From Osedax fenrisi (lineage: Eukaryota > Annelida > Polychaeta > Sabellida > Siboglinidae), in NCBI GenBank assembly GCA_964019155.1, contig OZ025240.1:83918037-83982036 (forward strand): 64,000 nucleotides of DNA, written 5' to 3'. Positions 22,013-34,345 of this stretch are shown here, in pieces (position 1 is the stretch's first letter; the number at the start of each line of letters is the position of its first letter). The translations under genes and the position numbers were made by a program. The notes under the pieces were generated by a model. That model had not been told where the DNA came from. It did not search any database and saw nothing but the letters and a program-made list of their open reading frames with translations.

Positions 22013-22200
22013 AGCAGCATAACAGCAAATGCTAGAGCCTCAAATGTTTACATTGTGCTATTATGCTGCTATTAAATGTTTATTATGCTGTTATTATGCT
22101 GCTATTAATTTGTAATGATATTATGCTGCTGTTATGCTGCTATTATGCTGATATTATGCTGCTATTAATTTTAAATTTCTATTATGCTGCTATTGCTGTG
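22013..22200. repeat. Inverted/tandem array of a TATTATGCTGC motif
   Basis: AGCATAATAGCAGCATAACAGCA-type sequence at the left is followed by about nine TATTATGCTGC-like units in the complementary sense, allowing long foldbacks. The same motif forms the perfect palindrome at 38888-38927. CCAGCAAAC at 21987 may mark an element end. Confidence 0.75.
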
Positions 22201-22236
22201 AATAATTATACTAGATATAATAATTATATAATTAAC

Positions 22237-22650
22237 ATGAATGATTAATTTCAAATGAATTAAATCAATAAAAATCAATTTAAATGAAATAATTAAATTA
22301 AATTCAAATGAATTAAAAATCAATTCAAATAAAATAATAAAATGAAATAAAAATGAAATGAATTAATAAAAATCAATCCAAATTAATTAAAACCATATAA
22401 ACTGAATTAAAAATAAATGATTGATTAAAATGAATGATTACAAAATTAAATTAAAAAATGATTAAAATGAATGATTAATTTCAAATGAATTAAATCAATA
22501 AAAATCAATTAAAATGAAATAATTAAATTAAATTCAAATGAAATAATTAATTTCATATGAATTAAAAATCAATACAAATGAAATAAAAATGAAATGAATT
22601 AATAAAAATCAATCCAAATTAATTAAAACCATATAAACTGAATTAAAAAT
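22237..22650 (+). repeat. Two tandem copies of an A-rich 230-bp unit
   Basis: 22237-22437 and 22467-22650 are near-identical, each starting ATGAATGATTAATTTCAAAT and sharing AATCAATCCAAATTAATTAA. Each unit is itself built from AAATGAATTAAA-like subrepeats. Confidence 0.85.
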
Positions 22651-22685
22651 AAAAATTAATAAAATTCAAGGTTTATATCGATAAA

Positions 22686-23257
22686 GGGATGTCACACACC
22701 TTATTTTGGTGAAAATAATTTTTTATTTAAAATTTTTTTTATTTCATAATACTATTCTATGTTTTTTGTTTAATATAAACAAATTATTTATGAAAACAGT
22801 CTATAAATAATATAAAAATTTGTTTATATATATTCATTATATATGATTTATAATATATTCATATATATTCAAATGCTATTTTCTCAGAATAATTATTTCA
22901 CGCTAGGTATGTGTGTATAAAAGAATGTTTATCAAAAACTATTATATGTATTCTACTAATAATCAGAATACTCATACTGAAGACATTTTCTAAATTTCTA
23001 TGTGTAATTGCTAAAAATAACAATTTATATAGAAATTCCATTAATTAAAAAATTAAAATTTGTGCATAAATATATATATGTTATATAATATATATTATAA
23101 AAATTAAGTTCAGTAGCAGCATGTGTATACATTTAATAAATATAATACAAACAAAATTAGCTCAATTCAATGAATAGAATTATGCAAACGTAAATTTCTA
23201 CGGACCCATTATTTGCTATATCTATACATAGAGAGGCGGGTGTCTTGTAACATCCCC
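22686..23257 (+). mobile_element. TTAA MITE, family with GGGATGTCACACACC end, copy 1
   Basis: The left end is GGGATGTCACACACC; the inverted right end is GGGGATGTTACAAGACACC, followed by TTAA at 23258-23261 (left flank TAAA, probably decayed). The interior matches 29680-30260 inverted (shared TTTTCTCAGAATAATTATTT). It is 572 bp and noncoding. Confidence 0.75.
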
Positions 23258-23560
23258 TTAAGTGCTCACAACACACGCCATAACATACTCCCATGAATAT
23301 GTACATTTATAAAGCCCTAAATTCACTGGCCATTAATAGTGCTGTAAAATTTTAAATCATCGATCCCAAATATCAAATACTTAATTTTTCAGTTCGGTTC
23401 TTAAAATATCGGGTATTTTATAACATTTGAAGATATCAAATACTTTTTTTATAATTTCGGTCCTGTTCGGTTTTTAAAATTAATTATCGGTTCTCCAATA
23501 TTACATTTTGTCTGTAAATATATTTTCGTATTTTGGATCCATAGAATTATAGTTGATGTC

Positions 23561-23907
<347 letters not shown>

Positions 23908-23957
23908 TAACATTGATATACATTATGATCTAGATTCTGTATATGATATCAAATATG

Positions 23958-24140
23958 ATTTGAAAGTTTCGCTTTAATGATTTAAAGATTTTAAAGTTTC
24001 GAGACCATGGTTTTGATGATTTTAAAGTTTTGAGACCATGATTTTGTAGATTTTAAAGGTTTGAGACCACAATATGTTATAGGGCATAGGGATTTGAAGG
24101 TTTGAGACCATGCTTTTTAAGATTTGAAAGATTTGAGACC
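23958..24140 (+). repeat. 30-bp degenerate tandem repeat inside the hAT MITE
   Basis: About six units of GATTTTAAAGTTTCGAGACC-type sequence, diverging along the array. Confidence 0.7.
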
Positions 24141-24177
24141 GGTCAACTATTTGAAATTTTACAGCACTAGCCATTAC

Positions 24178-24587
24178 TAATGGTATTAATAAGTTATTTT
24201 CGAAAATATTCTAAATATTAAGTTTGAAATTACTTAATTATAATGCAAATATCATATGTACATAGGATTTTTATATAGTTTCTGAAAGTCCATTTAATTT
24301 CAAGTAGAAATAATAAATAAAATGTTCGAAAAAATTTATTTTAGTATTTAACTCTATATTCTAATTTTCTTTATAATTAAATCATAACTACAATTTACAT
24401 TATTATTAAATATAAATATAAAAAGGCATGCTAGTTTTGGCTGAATGTCTAACCCCGATCGATCGGGAAATTAAAATATGATGTACACTGTACATTGTAC
24501 AGTATCCTTATTTTAATTTTTTTTAAATTTTGTAAAATAATATTTTATCATATTCTAAAAATCTATTATCACATTATCTATTAACAG
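24178..24587. other. AT-rich spacer
   Basis: Nothing supported. A 14-bp palindrome CCCGATCGATCGGG lies near 24456. Confidence 0.5.
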
Positions 24588-24666
24588 ATCTGTGCCAATC
24601 TACTAAAGAGTTCGCCTTGTGTCGAGATGATAAAGAATTCGTCTGCGGTGTCGAACCGTAATATAG
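24588..24666 (+). CDS. Candidate orphan exon
   Basis: After TTAACAG and before ATAG|GTTGTG one frame reads ICANLLKSSPCVEMIKNSSA and onward. A second frame reads LCQSTKEFALCRDDKEFVCG before a stop. GC content is exon-like, but the two frames cannot be told apart and it does not join cleanly to the next candidate. Confidence 0.3.
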
Positions 24667-24934
24667 GTTGTGAATGCTATCAAATTTCATACCGCATGCC
24701 ATGTATAAGCCTAATGTCATGTATAATATCTTAGTAAGTATTTCTTTCTACTAGTAAGAGGTAACTCTATAAATTTAACAAAATAATTAATTTCAAATAT
24801 TTTTTATTTATTAGAATTATAATACTATATGCATATTTTTAACAGTATGTATTGTATTTTGATAATTTATTGAAAATATATATATCACTTTTAACTAATT
24901 CGGAATGGAATTAATACATTAAGAAATATTACAG

Positions 24935-24990
24935 GAATTATATTCGGGAAGATATTGCTGTGGTTCGAATAAAAGCACTACTATTGTTAG
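24935..24990 (+). CDS. Candidate orphan exon
   Basis: After ATTACAG and before TTAG|GTAATG it reads NYIREDIAVVRIKALLLL. It ends in phase 1, compatible with 25481-25534, but needs a phase-2 predecessor that I do not find. Confidence 0.3.
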
Positions 24991-25224
24991 GTAATGGATA
25001 GGACATGTGAATGGGAGGTATGGCAGCGATGCAGGAAGGCCGGATAACGTGGCAACTTCAAGCTGAGCGACACTGGAGTGTATTCTCTAATCATCTGTAT
25101 GATATTTTACTACTACTACTACTACTAAATAATATTAGGACCACATATGTATATTAAAAGTGTATGCACAGGTGTCATATATAGAACAAGTATACAAAAG
25201 TATAGGAAATTTGATATTGATATA

Positions 25225-25226
<2 letters not shown>

Positions 25227-25273
<47 letters not shown>
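25227..25273. repeat. (TA)n microsatellite
   Basis: A TA tract of about 47 bp. Confidence 0.95.
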
Positions 25274-25277
<4 letters not shown>

Positions 25278-25480
25278 AAGTTATAGAAATATATATTGAC
25301 AAATATTGAATAATTTTCAAATAAATTAAGCCGATAACATATTAATTAACAATACAACTATTTATAGAACAATTTAATAATATTAATAATAATATAAGAT
25401 AAGATTACATTTTATGATATGCTTAATTAAAACTATATAAACTAAATAATGTCAATTACATATTAATTATTTATTTACAG

Positions 25481-25534
25481 CTAGAAGAAGAAATATATTC
25501 TCAAAACTATATGATGTAAATGACTCTGTTGAAG
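25481..25534 (+). CDS. Candidate orphan exon
   Basis: After TTTACAG and before GAAG|GTATTC it reads RRRNIFSKLYDVNDSVE, phase 1 on both sides and in phase with 24935-24990. It may continue to 30671. Confidence 0.3.
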
Positions 25535-26140
25535 GTATTCTACATTTAATTATTACAATCATAATTCTATAATATATTTACTATTAAAAGTATGTATACA
25601 TATTTTATATAATATATACTAGTATAGGCATATTGTGTATATGCATAACATTTGTGTATAATTAATATTCAACACAAATTAATTTTAAAATCTTGATTTT
25701 TTAATATTTATATATGATTAATATATTAAGTGTAAGAGCGATTTCTGATATTAGAAAAAAAATTGTGTTTAAAATTTAATATTATATTTAAAATGATAAA
25801 TCATTTTCAAAATAATAATAATTTATTAGTTAGATCTACTAATTATATATATACTCAGGGTTAGTTCAAATTCACTGCAAATTCCTACAAATATAAAATA
25901 CAAATATTAACACATTAAATATTAAATCATATGATCATATTTTATATAAAATACTAATCATTATCCATATACCAAATTGCATAATAATTAATTGAAATCT
26001 ATTTAAAATATATTTAATTCCTAAAGAAAATCAATAAAATAAAAAACTGTAAATAATAGACTGGTTGTCTGGGATAAGATATAATTTATAACACATACAT
26101 TTTCTATATAGAATATAAATTCATAAATTTATTTATATAG
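25535..26140. other. AT-rich spacer
   Basis: No gene, repeat or structured element seen. Confidence 0.5.
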
Positions 26141-26257
26141 TATTCATAGGGGTTGTTGGGGTACTAGTTACAGTCAAATCAACTAGACCTAGTACTCAAT
26201 TCTAACAGCAGGCTCCTCGTGCCACACCCTGGAAACTACTTTTAGTAGGATAATGCT

Positions 26258-27331
26258 GTGGGGGATTTCAGAGAGGGATGGTCTCCGCTGATCTTATCTG
26301 CCCAAGATACGAAATTATTTAAAAACTTAAACACCATACCGGCTCGGACGTCGCCCGGGAGAATAAGGTCCGCGTTATTTATTGCAAATCAGGATAATAA
26401 CGTTAAGATGGTTACTGATGAACAAAAGAAAATAAAGATAAGAAGAAAAAACACATATATAGGTACTTGGAACGTACATACTTTACGAGAAGAAGGTATA
26501 CTAGAAGAACTTACTCATGAACTAGATAGATATAGGTGGACTGTTGTAGGACTGTGTGAAGTACGCAGAAAAGGAGTGAACGAAATACAAACCACAGAAG
26601 GTCACAAACTTTACTACATTGAAAATGACAACAACAAAATTAATGGTGTTAGATTTTTGATAAACAGTGAAGTAACACGCATTGTTATGTGTTTCACTCC
26701 GATAAATGACAGAATAGCAATAATAAGACTGCATGCAAACCCTTTTAACATATCAATTATTCAAGTATATGCACCGACAACAGATCATACAGATGAAGAA
26801 ACTGAAACATTCTACAATGAATTGCAAAACTCAATCTCAAAAATTTCAAAGAAGGATATAATGGTGATTCAAGGTGATATGAATGCAAAAATTGGTAAGG
26901 ATGCACATAAGAATTGGGGATCAAATTCTGGAATATTTTGCAATTCAGTAACAAACGAGAGAGGATATCGACTTCTGGAATTCGCAAAAACAAACGAGTT
27001 AAAAATTGTTAATACATTTGGCCGCACAAAAAATCACGAATTCGTGATTTTTTAATACAATTTATTAATACAAACTTGGCATAGCCCTGGAGGAATATAT
27101 CATAATCAAATGGATTATATTTTAGTGAGTAAACGTTTTTCCACAAGTGTGAATATAAATAAGACTAGATCATTCCCTGGAGCTGACATAGGTAGTGACC
27201 ATGACATGCTGATGATGACTTTTAGTCTACACCTGAAAAATCATAATAAAAATAAATTTACTCGAAATAAATTCGATCTAGAAAAGCTGAAAAATCCAAA
27301 GACCAAAAAACTATTTGAAAAAAAATAAATG
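26258..27331 (+). pseudogene. LINE ORF2 endonuclease part
   Basis: Endonuclease/exonuclease/phosphatase-fold landmarks are in order: IGTWNVHTL (Asn), GLCEVRRKG (catalytic Glu), VYAPTTD, VIQGDMNAKIG (Asp-x-Asn) and GSDHDMLMM (terminal SDH). A 26-bp perfect palindrome at 27028-27053 introduces the stop at 27053; the frame then resumes until TAA at 27326-27328. MVTDEQKKIKIRR near 26408 looks like the likelier original start. Confidence 0.88.
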
Positions 27332-27474
27332 AAAAACTTACGGAACAAAAATTAACAGAAATTGAAAATACAGAAGAAATGTTACAGAAACTAAATATAA
27401 CTATGACAGAGACAGCAACTGAAATCCTAGGAAAACACAGAGAAAATAAATAAAAATGGATAACAAATGAACTG

Positions 27475-29409
27475 ATGGATATGTGTGACTTGAGAAGAGA
27501 ACTGAAAAAGACTAAATTTGAACCAGGAAGTACGTACAAACAAATAAATAACACAATAAAGAAGGAGATGAGAATAGCAAAAGAAATCTGGATTAATAAC
27601 AAATGTACTGATATTGCTGAATGTCTAATTAGAAACAATACCAAGAAAGCCTACCAAATTGTAAATGAGCTAACAAAAAAGAAAGACAAAATAATAGTTA
27701 ATGTACATGATAAAGATGGAAAGTGCATAACAGATAAAACAAAAGTTCTGAAACGTTGGACAGAATATTGTTCTGACCTGTATACACATAACGCAGAAGG
27801 AGATATATCAGTACTAACAGTAAATGAACCATCAAACCAGGAACATTATCCTATATTGGAAAGTGAAGTTGAGGCTGCTATCCAGGCATTAAAGATGGGA
27901 AAATCAGCTGGGATTGACAATATACCAGCCGAATTAATTAAAGCTGGAGGACATATAGTGATTCAAATACTGCTAGATATATGTAAGTTACATAATGTAA
28001 CAAAATATGGGAAACTGGAATCTGGCCATCAGACTGGACAAAATCAATGATAATAAGTTTACATAAGAAAGGAAGCAAACAGAAATGTGAAAATTATAGG
28101 ACAATAAGCCTTATATCACATTCTAGTAAAATAATGCTAAAGATAATCCTAAACAGATTGAAACATTACACGGAAGAGTTCATTTCTGAAGAGCAAGCTG
28201 ATTTCGAACAGGTAGAAGTACTAGCGAACAGATATTCAACTTAAAAGTAATCTCAGAGAAATATTCTCAGCATAGTAAACCATTATATCAAGTTTTCATC
28301 GATTTCAAAAAAGCGTTTGATAGAATATGGCACAACGCGCTATGGTCGGCAATGAAAAGATTTAATATCAATTCAAAAATAATAGAATCTATACAACATC
28401 TATACAATAAAGCAGAAAGAGCAGTTTACTTTGACGGTAAAATCGGAGAATGGTTCAGAACAACAACTGGAGTTATAACTTGTTAGTTGCCTATAGGCAA
28501 GGCTGTCTACTTTCACCCACACTATTCAATATTTTGCTTGAACAAATAATGAATGATGCTTTAGATAATCATGTAGGTTCAGTAAATATTGGTGGTAAAA
28601 TAATCACAAATCTGAGATTCGCAGATGACATCGATGGATTAGCAGGTAGTGAATCTGAATTAGCCAATCTTATTAAAATAATCGACAATACAGCACGTGC
28701 ATATGGAATGGAAATAAATTCTACGAAAACACAAATAATGGCAAATTCTGAATGTAGTTTAACATCAGAAATAAAAATAAATAATGAGCCACTAAAAGTA
28801 GTTGACAGTTTTAAATACTTAGGAGCAATCATCGACGATAAAGGTTCAAAGGCTGAAATATTAGCTAGAACCGGACAGACGATTGCAGCTCTATCTAGAC
28901 TAAATGTTATATGGTATGATAAAACACTAAAACTGAAACTGAAAATCCGACTACTGCAGTCACTAGTTAACTCAATTTTCTTATATGCGTGTGAGACATG
29001 GACAATAACGAAGGAACTACAAAGAAAAATAACAACATTAGAAATGCGGTACTTAAGACGATTATTGAACATATAATACATAGATAGAATTACTAATATC
29101 GAAGTAAGCAATAGAGTTACCAAAGAAATCGGTCCACATTCGGAACTACTAGCAATGGTCATCACGAAAAAACTGAGATGGTTTGGTCATGTGATAAGAT
29201 CAAATTCCATGTCCAAAACAATTCTTCAGGGTTCTATTGAAGGTATAAGAAGACGAGGTAGGCCAAAAATGCAATGGCAAGACAATATCGTGAAATGGAC
29301 TGGTCTTGATATAAATAAAGCAATGAGAGCTGCAGAAAATAGAGAGGGATGGAACAAAATTGTGACGAAATCTACTGCGCCCCTACGGCATCCAAATACT
29401 ATGGGATAG
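27475..29409 (+). pseudogene. LINE ORF2 linker, reverse transcriptase and C-terminal part
   Basis: Three frames carry successive pieces. 27475-28047 contains RWTEYCSDLYTH and GKSAGIDNIPAELIKAGG. 28047-28241 contains NYRTISLISHSSKIMLKII. 28450-29073 contains QGCLLSPTLFNILL, the catalytic LRFADDIDGLAG (FADD variant), FKYLGAIIDDKGS and SIFLYACETWT. 29155-29406 contains KLRWFGHV and RRGRPKMQWQDN. The DFKKAFDRIW block lies between frames near 28305. At least two frameshifts and several stops separate the pieces. Confidence 0.88.
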
Positions 29410-29429
29410 GTAAAAGGTAAAAAAGTATT

Positions 29430-30293
29430 CATAAAATTCTTTGAAAATATTGGTCTATTATATAATTTTTATAATTTAATAAATGTATTATTTAATTTAA
29501 ATGGTAAATTTGTTGTTAAAATTGTTTACATTCATAAAGTAATTGTTTAAATTCTAAATTGTATTAAATTAAAATATTTTTAAAGTGTATTTGATCAAAT
29601 ACACCAAATACGACACTTAAATACAAATACATCACTGAATAATTATTCAAATGCAAATATACCAAATAATTATATTTAAGGTAATGGCACACAAAACTAG
29701 GTCCGCAGAATTCTATTAATTGAATTGATCTAAATGTTTTTATATTTTATTCATTAAATGTATACACGTGATATTACATGACGTATTTTTTATTATATAT
29801 ATATATATATATGCACACATTTTATTTTTTTAATTTACGGAATTTCTATAGAAATTGTTATTTTTTGCAATTATACACATACAATTTTAGAAAATTACTC
29901 CTGTAATAGTATTCATATATATATGTATGTATACATATATATGTTATTTATTTAATGAAATAAAAATTAGTAAAATATATATAATAGTTTTTGTGATACC
30001 TACATTTATACCTATAGACACCTTATACACATAGATAGCGCGAAATAATTATTCTGAGAAAACAGCATTTGAATATATGAATAAATTATATATCATATAT
30101 AATGAATATATATAAACCACTTTTTATGTTATTTCTAGACTGTTTTCATAAATAATTTTTTTACAGATATTAAAAAACAAATCATAGAATAATATTATGA
30201 AATAAAAAAAATGTTAAATAAAAAAAATATTGTCACCAAAACAAGGTGTGTGACATACCCTTAAATACAAATACAAATACATATTTGACCCCA
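29430..30293. mobile_element. hAT-element tail interrupted by a TTAA MITE
   Basis: 29430-29679 plus 30261-30293 share GTGTATTTGATCAAATAC and the end inverse of CAGAGATGGGG with the right part of the hAT at 54627-56093. The MITE at 29680-30260 splits it, a nested insertion. The left end of this copy is not identifiable. Confidence 0.6.
29680..30260 (-). mobile_element. TTAA MITE, family with GGGATGTCACACACC end, copy 2 (inverted)
   Basis: Perfect TTAA duplications flank it (29676-29679, 30261-30264). The ends are GGTAATGGCACACA and the inverse of GGGTATGTCACACACC. The interior matches 22686-23257 in reverse. 581 bp, noncoding. Confidence 0.88.
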
Positions 30294-30670
30294 TCTCTGG
30301 ATATACTTTATATTTAATATTTTCTTTTATATTTATAAAAATTAAATTAATTTAGATCTATATAATATCTATTAGTGTGTTAAATATTGTAATGAATAAA
30401 TATATAAAAAATAAGATAATAAACTTTAGGTAGACCATTATTTTTCATATTAAATAAGTGTATAAATCTATTTATAGAAAAGAGGTTGCACCCACCCTTA
30501 ATATATTCTAATATTTAATTTCTGTATTATATAACAGTCAATAAAATACAAGTTATAAATAAATATTTAAAATTATAATTTTGTATTATATAATATAATT
30601 TCAATATAAAAATATGTTACTCTCATAATTAACTTCTATAGACTTGTATACAACTAATATGGCACAAAAG
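30294..30670. other. AT-rich spacer
   Basis: Nothing supported beyond AT-rich sequence. Confidence 0.5.
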
Positions 30671-30732
30671 ATGAAGAAATAGAGTTAACCATTCAATCCC
30701 ATTTACCCGGCAATTTAAAGAGGAAAATGTAA
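30671..30732 (+). CDS. Candidate terminal exon
   Basis: After CACAAAAG it reads EEIELTIQSHLPGNLKRKM then TAA at 30730-30732. It accepts phase 1 from 25534. The acceptor lacks a pyrimidine tract, so this is weak. Confidence 0.25.
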
Positions 30733-30839
30733 TTGGAAGTTGAGTCCTCTTATATATAATTAATATTAATTTTATATATTATTATTTAGTTTATTATTTA
30801 TTGTATTAGTGGTTAAACACTTCTTTTTAAAATTAATAC

Positions 30840-30843
<4 letters not shown>

Positions 30844-30892
<49 letters not shown>
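30844..30892. repeat. (TA)n microsatellite
   Basis: A TA tract directly left of the long direct repeat. Confidence 0.95.
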
Positions 30893-30894
<2 letters not shown>

Positions 30895-30901
30895 GTTTTA
30901 A

Positions 30902-31377
30902 CGTATTAATCATTACTCGTGTCTTGTGTATAAAACTTGTGTGTTTATATGGTATAATGAATAATTAATAAGTATGATATAAGTTATAATCAAATAAATA
31001 CTATATTTTTAGTAATCTAATAATAAAATAAATTGATATTGTATGTATAGAGCCTAGTTAAATTATATGAATTATTACCTTTAGTTGGTTGTAATCGATA
31101 ATATTCATGTATTTATTTATATAAATATATATATATATATATATTAACATATATTTAAATTTAAATATTATTAACTATCGTAATAAATATAAATATAGAT
31201 GAATATTATTCATTAATTATATATTATATGATTATTAAATATGGTTAACAATATAATAGTATAACACAATGAAATGTATACAAAATATATTATATATTAA
31301 ATACAATTATATATATATATATATATACAATCAACATAGTTAATATCGAAATAATTTATATACATATTGGAGAAAAA
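30902..31377 (+). repeat. 475-bp direct repeat, copy 1
   Basis: Nearly identical to 38273-38746 over its whole length (shared CATTACTCGTGTCTT, TTGGTTGTAATCGATAATAT, TACATATTGGAGAAAAA), with a few substitutions and TA-length differences. It lacks TG...CA ends and has no coding frame. Confidence 0.9.
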
Positions 31378-31533
31378 TTATATATATGTTCCTATACGTT
31401 TTAACATTATTTTATTATTTACATACACTCTTTTTAATATTATTATAATTTATATATGCATATAATATATATATATATAATATAATAAAATATTGTTAAT
31501 AAAATATTAATCATTAATTATTATGTATTCATT

Positions 31534-31764
31534 AATACCATGGATTAATACTACTAATGTTCTTCTATACAGTATTATATTAGTAATACTAAATTTCTTC
31601 TCAGTGGTAGTATATTAGTAATACTAAAGCTTTCCTTTATGGTATTATTTTGGTAATGCTACTATTCTTCTTCATGGTAGTATATTGGTAATATTAAAAT
31701 TCTCCTCTACTGTAGTATATTGGTAATACTAAAGCTCTCCTCTACGGTATTATATTGGTATAAT
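31534..31764 (+). repeat. 36-bp minisatellite, about six units
   Basis: Units resemble GTAGTATATTGGTAATACTA plus a CTCTCCTCTACG-like tail. The array lies just 5' of a degenerate LINE copy. Confidence 0.8.
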
Positions 31765-31789
31765 TGGCAATAATATCGTATTTTAAACA

Positions 31790-34345
31790 GACATTTAAAT
31801 CTCAACGAAAATTAAAGAGTACAAGGATTAACTACAACATGGATAAACTGAAAAATTAATCCACTTAGAAACAGAGAATGATAATATCGTGAGTACGATT
31901 ACAACCTTAAATCGAATAATACACGAAACGGCAATAGAAACATTGGGACACAGCAGAAAAAAGAATAAACCTTGGATAACAGTCTAGGACCTACATATTG
32001 GATCTATGTGATGAATGCCGAAAATTAATACCTCAAAAAAATCAACGTAGAACCGAATACAATCTACTCAACACAAATATAAAAATCAGTATTAAAGAAA
32101 CGAAGCAAACATGTATAGACGAACAATGTGAAGATATTGATAGTTCATTTATAAGTATTAAATCCACAAAATCATATTGTAAAGGCACTCACAAAGAAAA
32201 CACAGGAAAGTCACAGAACAATCCAAAATAAAAATGGAATAGTATACTATTCCTATAGGAATAGGTCGCAATCCTACCTACTTACTGAAGAAGGTGACAT
32301 ATTAAAAATATGGGCTAAATATTGCAGTGAACTGTATAACGTCGAATCTACTGGTAACGAAAATGTGATCATAAATCAACATATATTAATTGAATGCACA
32401 GGGTATGTTCCAATATTTTGGAAACAAGTAAATGACCAGAAATATGGACGACATTTATCATATATGCATATACCAGGGCGAAACTTTACTTTTAATATAG
32501 GGGAGATATTGGAAAAAAAACTAATATTTATATATATATATTTATTTACCAAATGTAATACTTCTTCTCTCAAATGAATTATTTATAAATGACTTAATTT
32601 TTTTTTAAATGTCATCTATGTCTAATTCTTCCAATTCTTTGTGGATATTTACAAATCATTATCCCATTTAATCTTCTCTGCGTCATGCTATTTCGTAGTC
32701 ATGTATTTAATCTTATTAACGTACTGAAAGACCTCAGCATCACACGAACTTGCAGGTGATACCATAAGTAATTTGGTATAACTTATTAATTAATAGGGTT
32801 TATATTTCTGGAAAAAATTGTATTACTTCGTTAGACATAGTTTTAAAATTTGTTATAATATTGTTCAGATTCATGTTGTTATAACGTTTTTTATAACATA
32901 TAATTTCGGCAATCAAATCTATTTACATAACTCTGGGTAGTATTTTATTATATCACTCGATTTATTATGTCACTAAATATGATTTCTTCTCTGCATTCTT
33001 GTAGTTTTTGGATGACAGATTTTGAAGATGAAATCATTTTACTTACAGTAATAGTTTTACTTTGTAGCATTACTTTAGTTTCTCTAAAATTGAAACATGA
33101 TTGGAAATACCATAGATATGCCAAGAATAAATAAAAGTGATATCACATTAGCTAATATAACAGTTGATTTTATTTAAAATTATGTATCTAATTTAGTGCG
33201 GTTATATGTGCGATAACTTATACTTTCTACGTCTTATTCTATATATATATATATATGTGTGTGTAGCCTATATATAATAATTTATGTAATACTAATTTTT
33301 TAGGGGGGATATCCCCCGACTATATTTACAGGGGAGACGTCCCCCCTATATTGTCGCATATGCCATTTACTATAGTAACCATCCCGAAAGAGGGTAATCT
33401 CCAATAATGCAATAACTATCGTACTATTAATCTACAACCAGACTCTAGTAAACTTATGCTAAAAATGTGAAAACCATCATGACCCATAAGCAGAGAAAAT
33501 AATATCTGAAGAACAAGCTGGATTTAGGAAAAATCGAAATAGGACACATTTTATATTATAACACATTTTCAATTTGCGTCTCATTTGCAAAAAAACATAA
33601 TTTTCAACAAAAAATCTGTATCATATATTTATCGACTTCCGGAAAGCCTTTGCCAGAGTTAGGAAAAAGGGACTATAGTCTATAATGACAACATTTAATA
33701 TTGACAGTAAGTTAATTGATATTATAAAAAATGTGTACCATAAAGCAAGGATCAATATACTAAGGAAAGGATCAATTAGCGAGTGGTTTCCAACAAAAAT
33801 GGGTGTAAGACAATTTGTCTTACTCTCGCCTACTTTTTAAGCTTTCGTGTAATAAATAATGGACAATGCACTGCACACTGTGCAGTGCACTGTCATAATG
33901 GAACTATAAAAATGAACGTAAGAATCCTCACTGACCTAATATGTGCTGCTGACATTAACGATCTTGCTGGTTCCGAAGAAGAATTTATATCTATAACAAA
34001 GAAAATATCACTGGCAGTAGGAAATCACCTAAGTGAATTTGGTATGTAATTAAATCAAACTAAGACCAAATTGATGTTAAATGATATCATGATATGCATA
34101 ATGAAACTAGAAACTAGGATAACAACATTTGAGACGAAGAACTTTCGGAAATTACTTGGTGCTACTTATAAAGACAGAATAACAAATTATTAAATCAGAA
34201 AAGAATATCACAATCTGGCCGTTACTCATGTGTCTGCAGATCTGTCGACTTACTAACAATCTTAAAACGACGAAAATTAACATTGTATGGTCATGTAACA
34301 CGCTATGAAGGACAAACTAAACTCATTCTACTGTAAATTTTGAAG
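31790..34345 (+). pseudogene. Second, older copy of the RTE-like LINE
   Basis: Recognisable pieces include MDLCDECRKL (31998), NNYRTI and EEQAGFRKNRN-like sequence near 33420-33545, a YRKAF-equivalent near 33630, ISEWFPTKMGVRQ (33775), DLAGSEEE after a damaged FADD (33960), and LKRRKLTLYGHV near 34260. Stops and frameshifts are dense, and about 900 bp of unrelated AT-rich sequence replaces the segment 32390-33300. Confidence 0.8.
33303..33346. repeat. GC-rich foldback
   Basis: GGGGGGATATCCCCC and GGGGAGACGTCCCCCC form a near-perfect inverted pair 44 bp across, bounded by TA on both sides, in otherwise very AT-rich DNA. Confidence 0.8.

Larger units (their letters stand above)
26150..29425 (+). 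mobile_element. RTE-like non-LTR retrotransposon (LINE), frameshifted
   Basis: A near full-length LINE: a GC-richer leader from about 26150, endonuclease, reverse transcriptase and C-terminal block, ending near GGTAAAAGGTAAAAAA. The combination of an AP-type endonuclease and the C-terminal RRRGRPKMQWQDNIVKWTG block occurs in RTE-related invertebrate LINEs; the clade is not settled here. Frameshifts and stops show it is dead. A second, older copy of the same family lies at 31790-34345. Confidence 0.9.

Noticed and set aside
22013..22200. CRISPR-like array
   Set aside because: Units are contiguous and degenerate with no unique spacers; eukaryotic context.
22063..22248. 61-residue open frame rich in Leu, Tyr and Ile
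   Set aside because: Translation of the TATTATGCTGC repeats.
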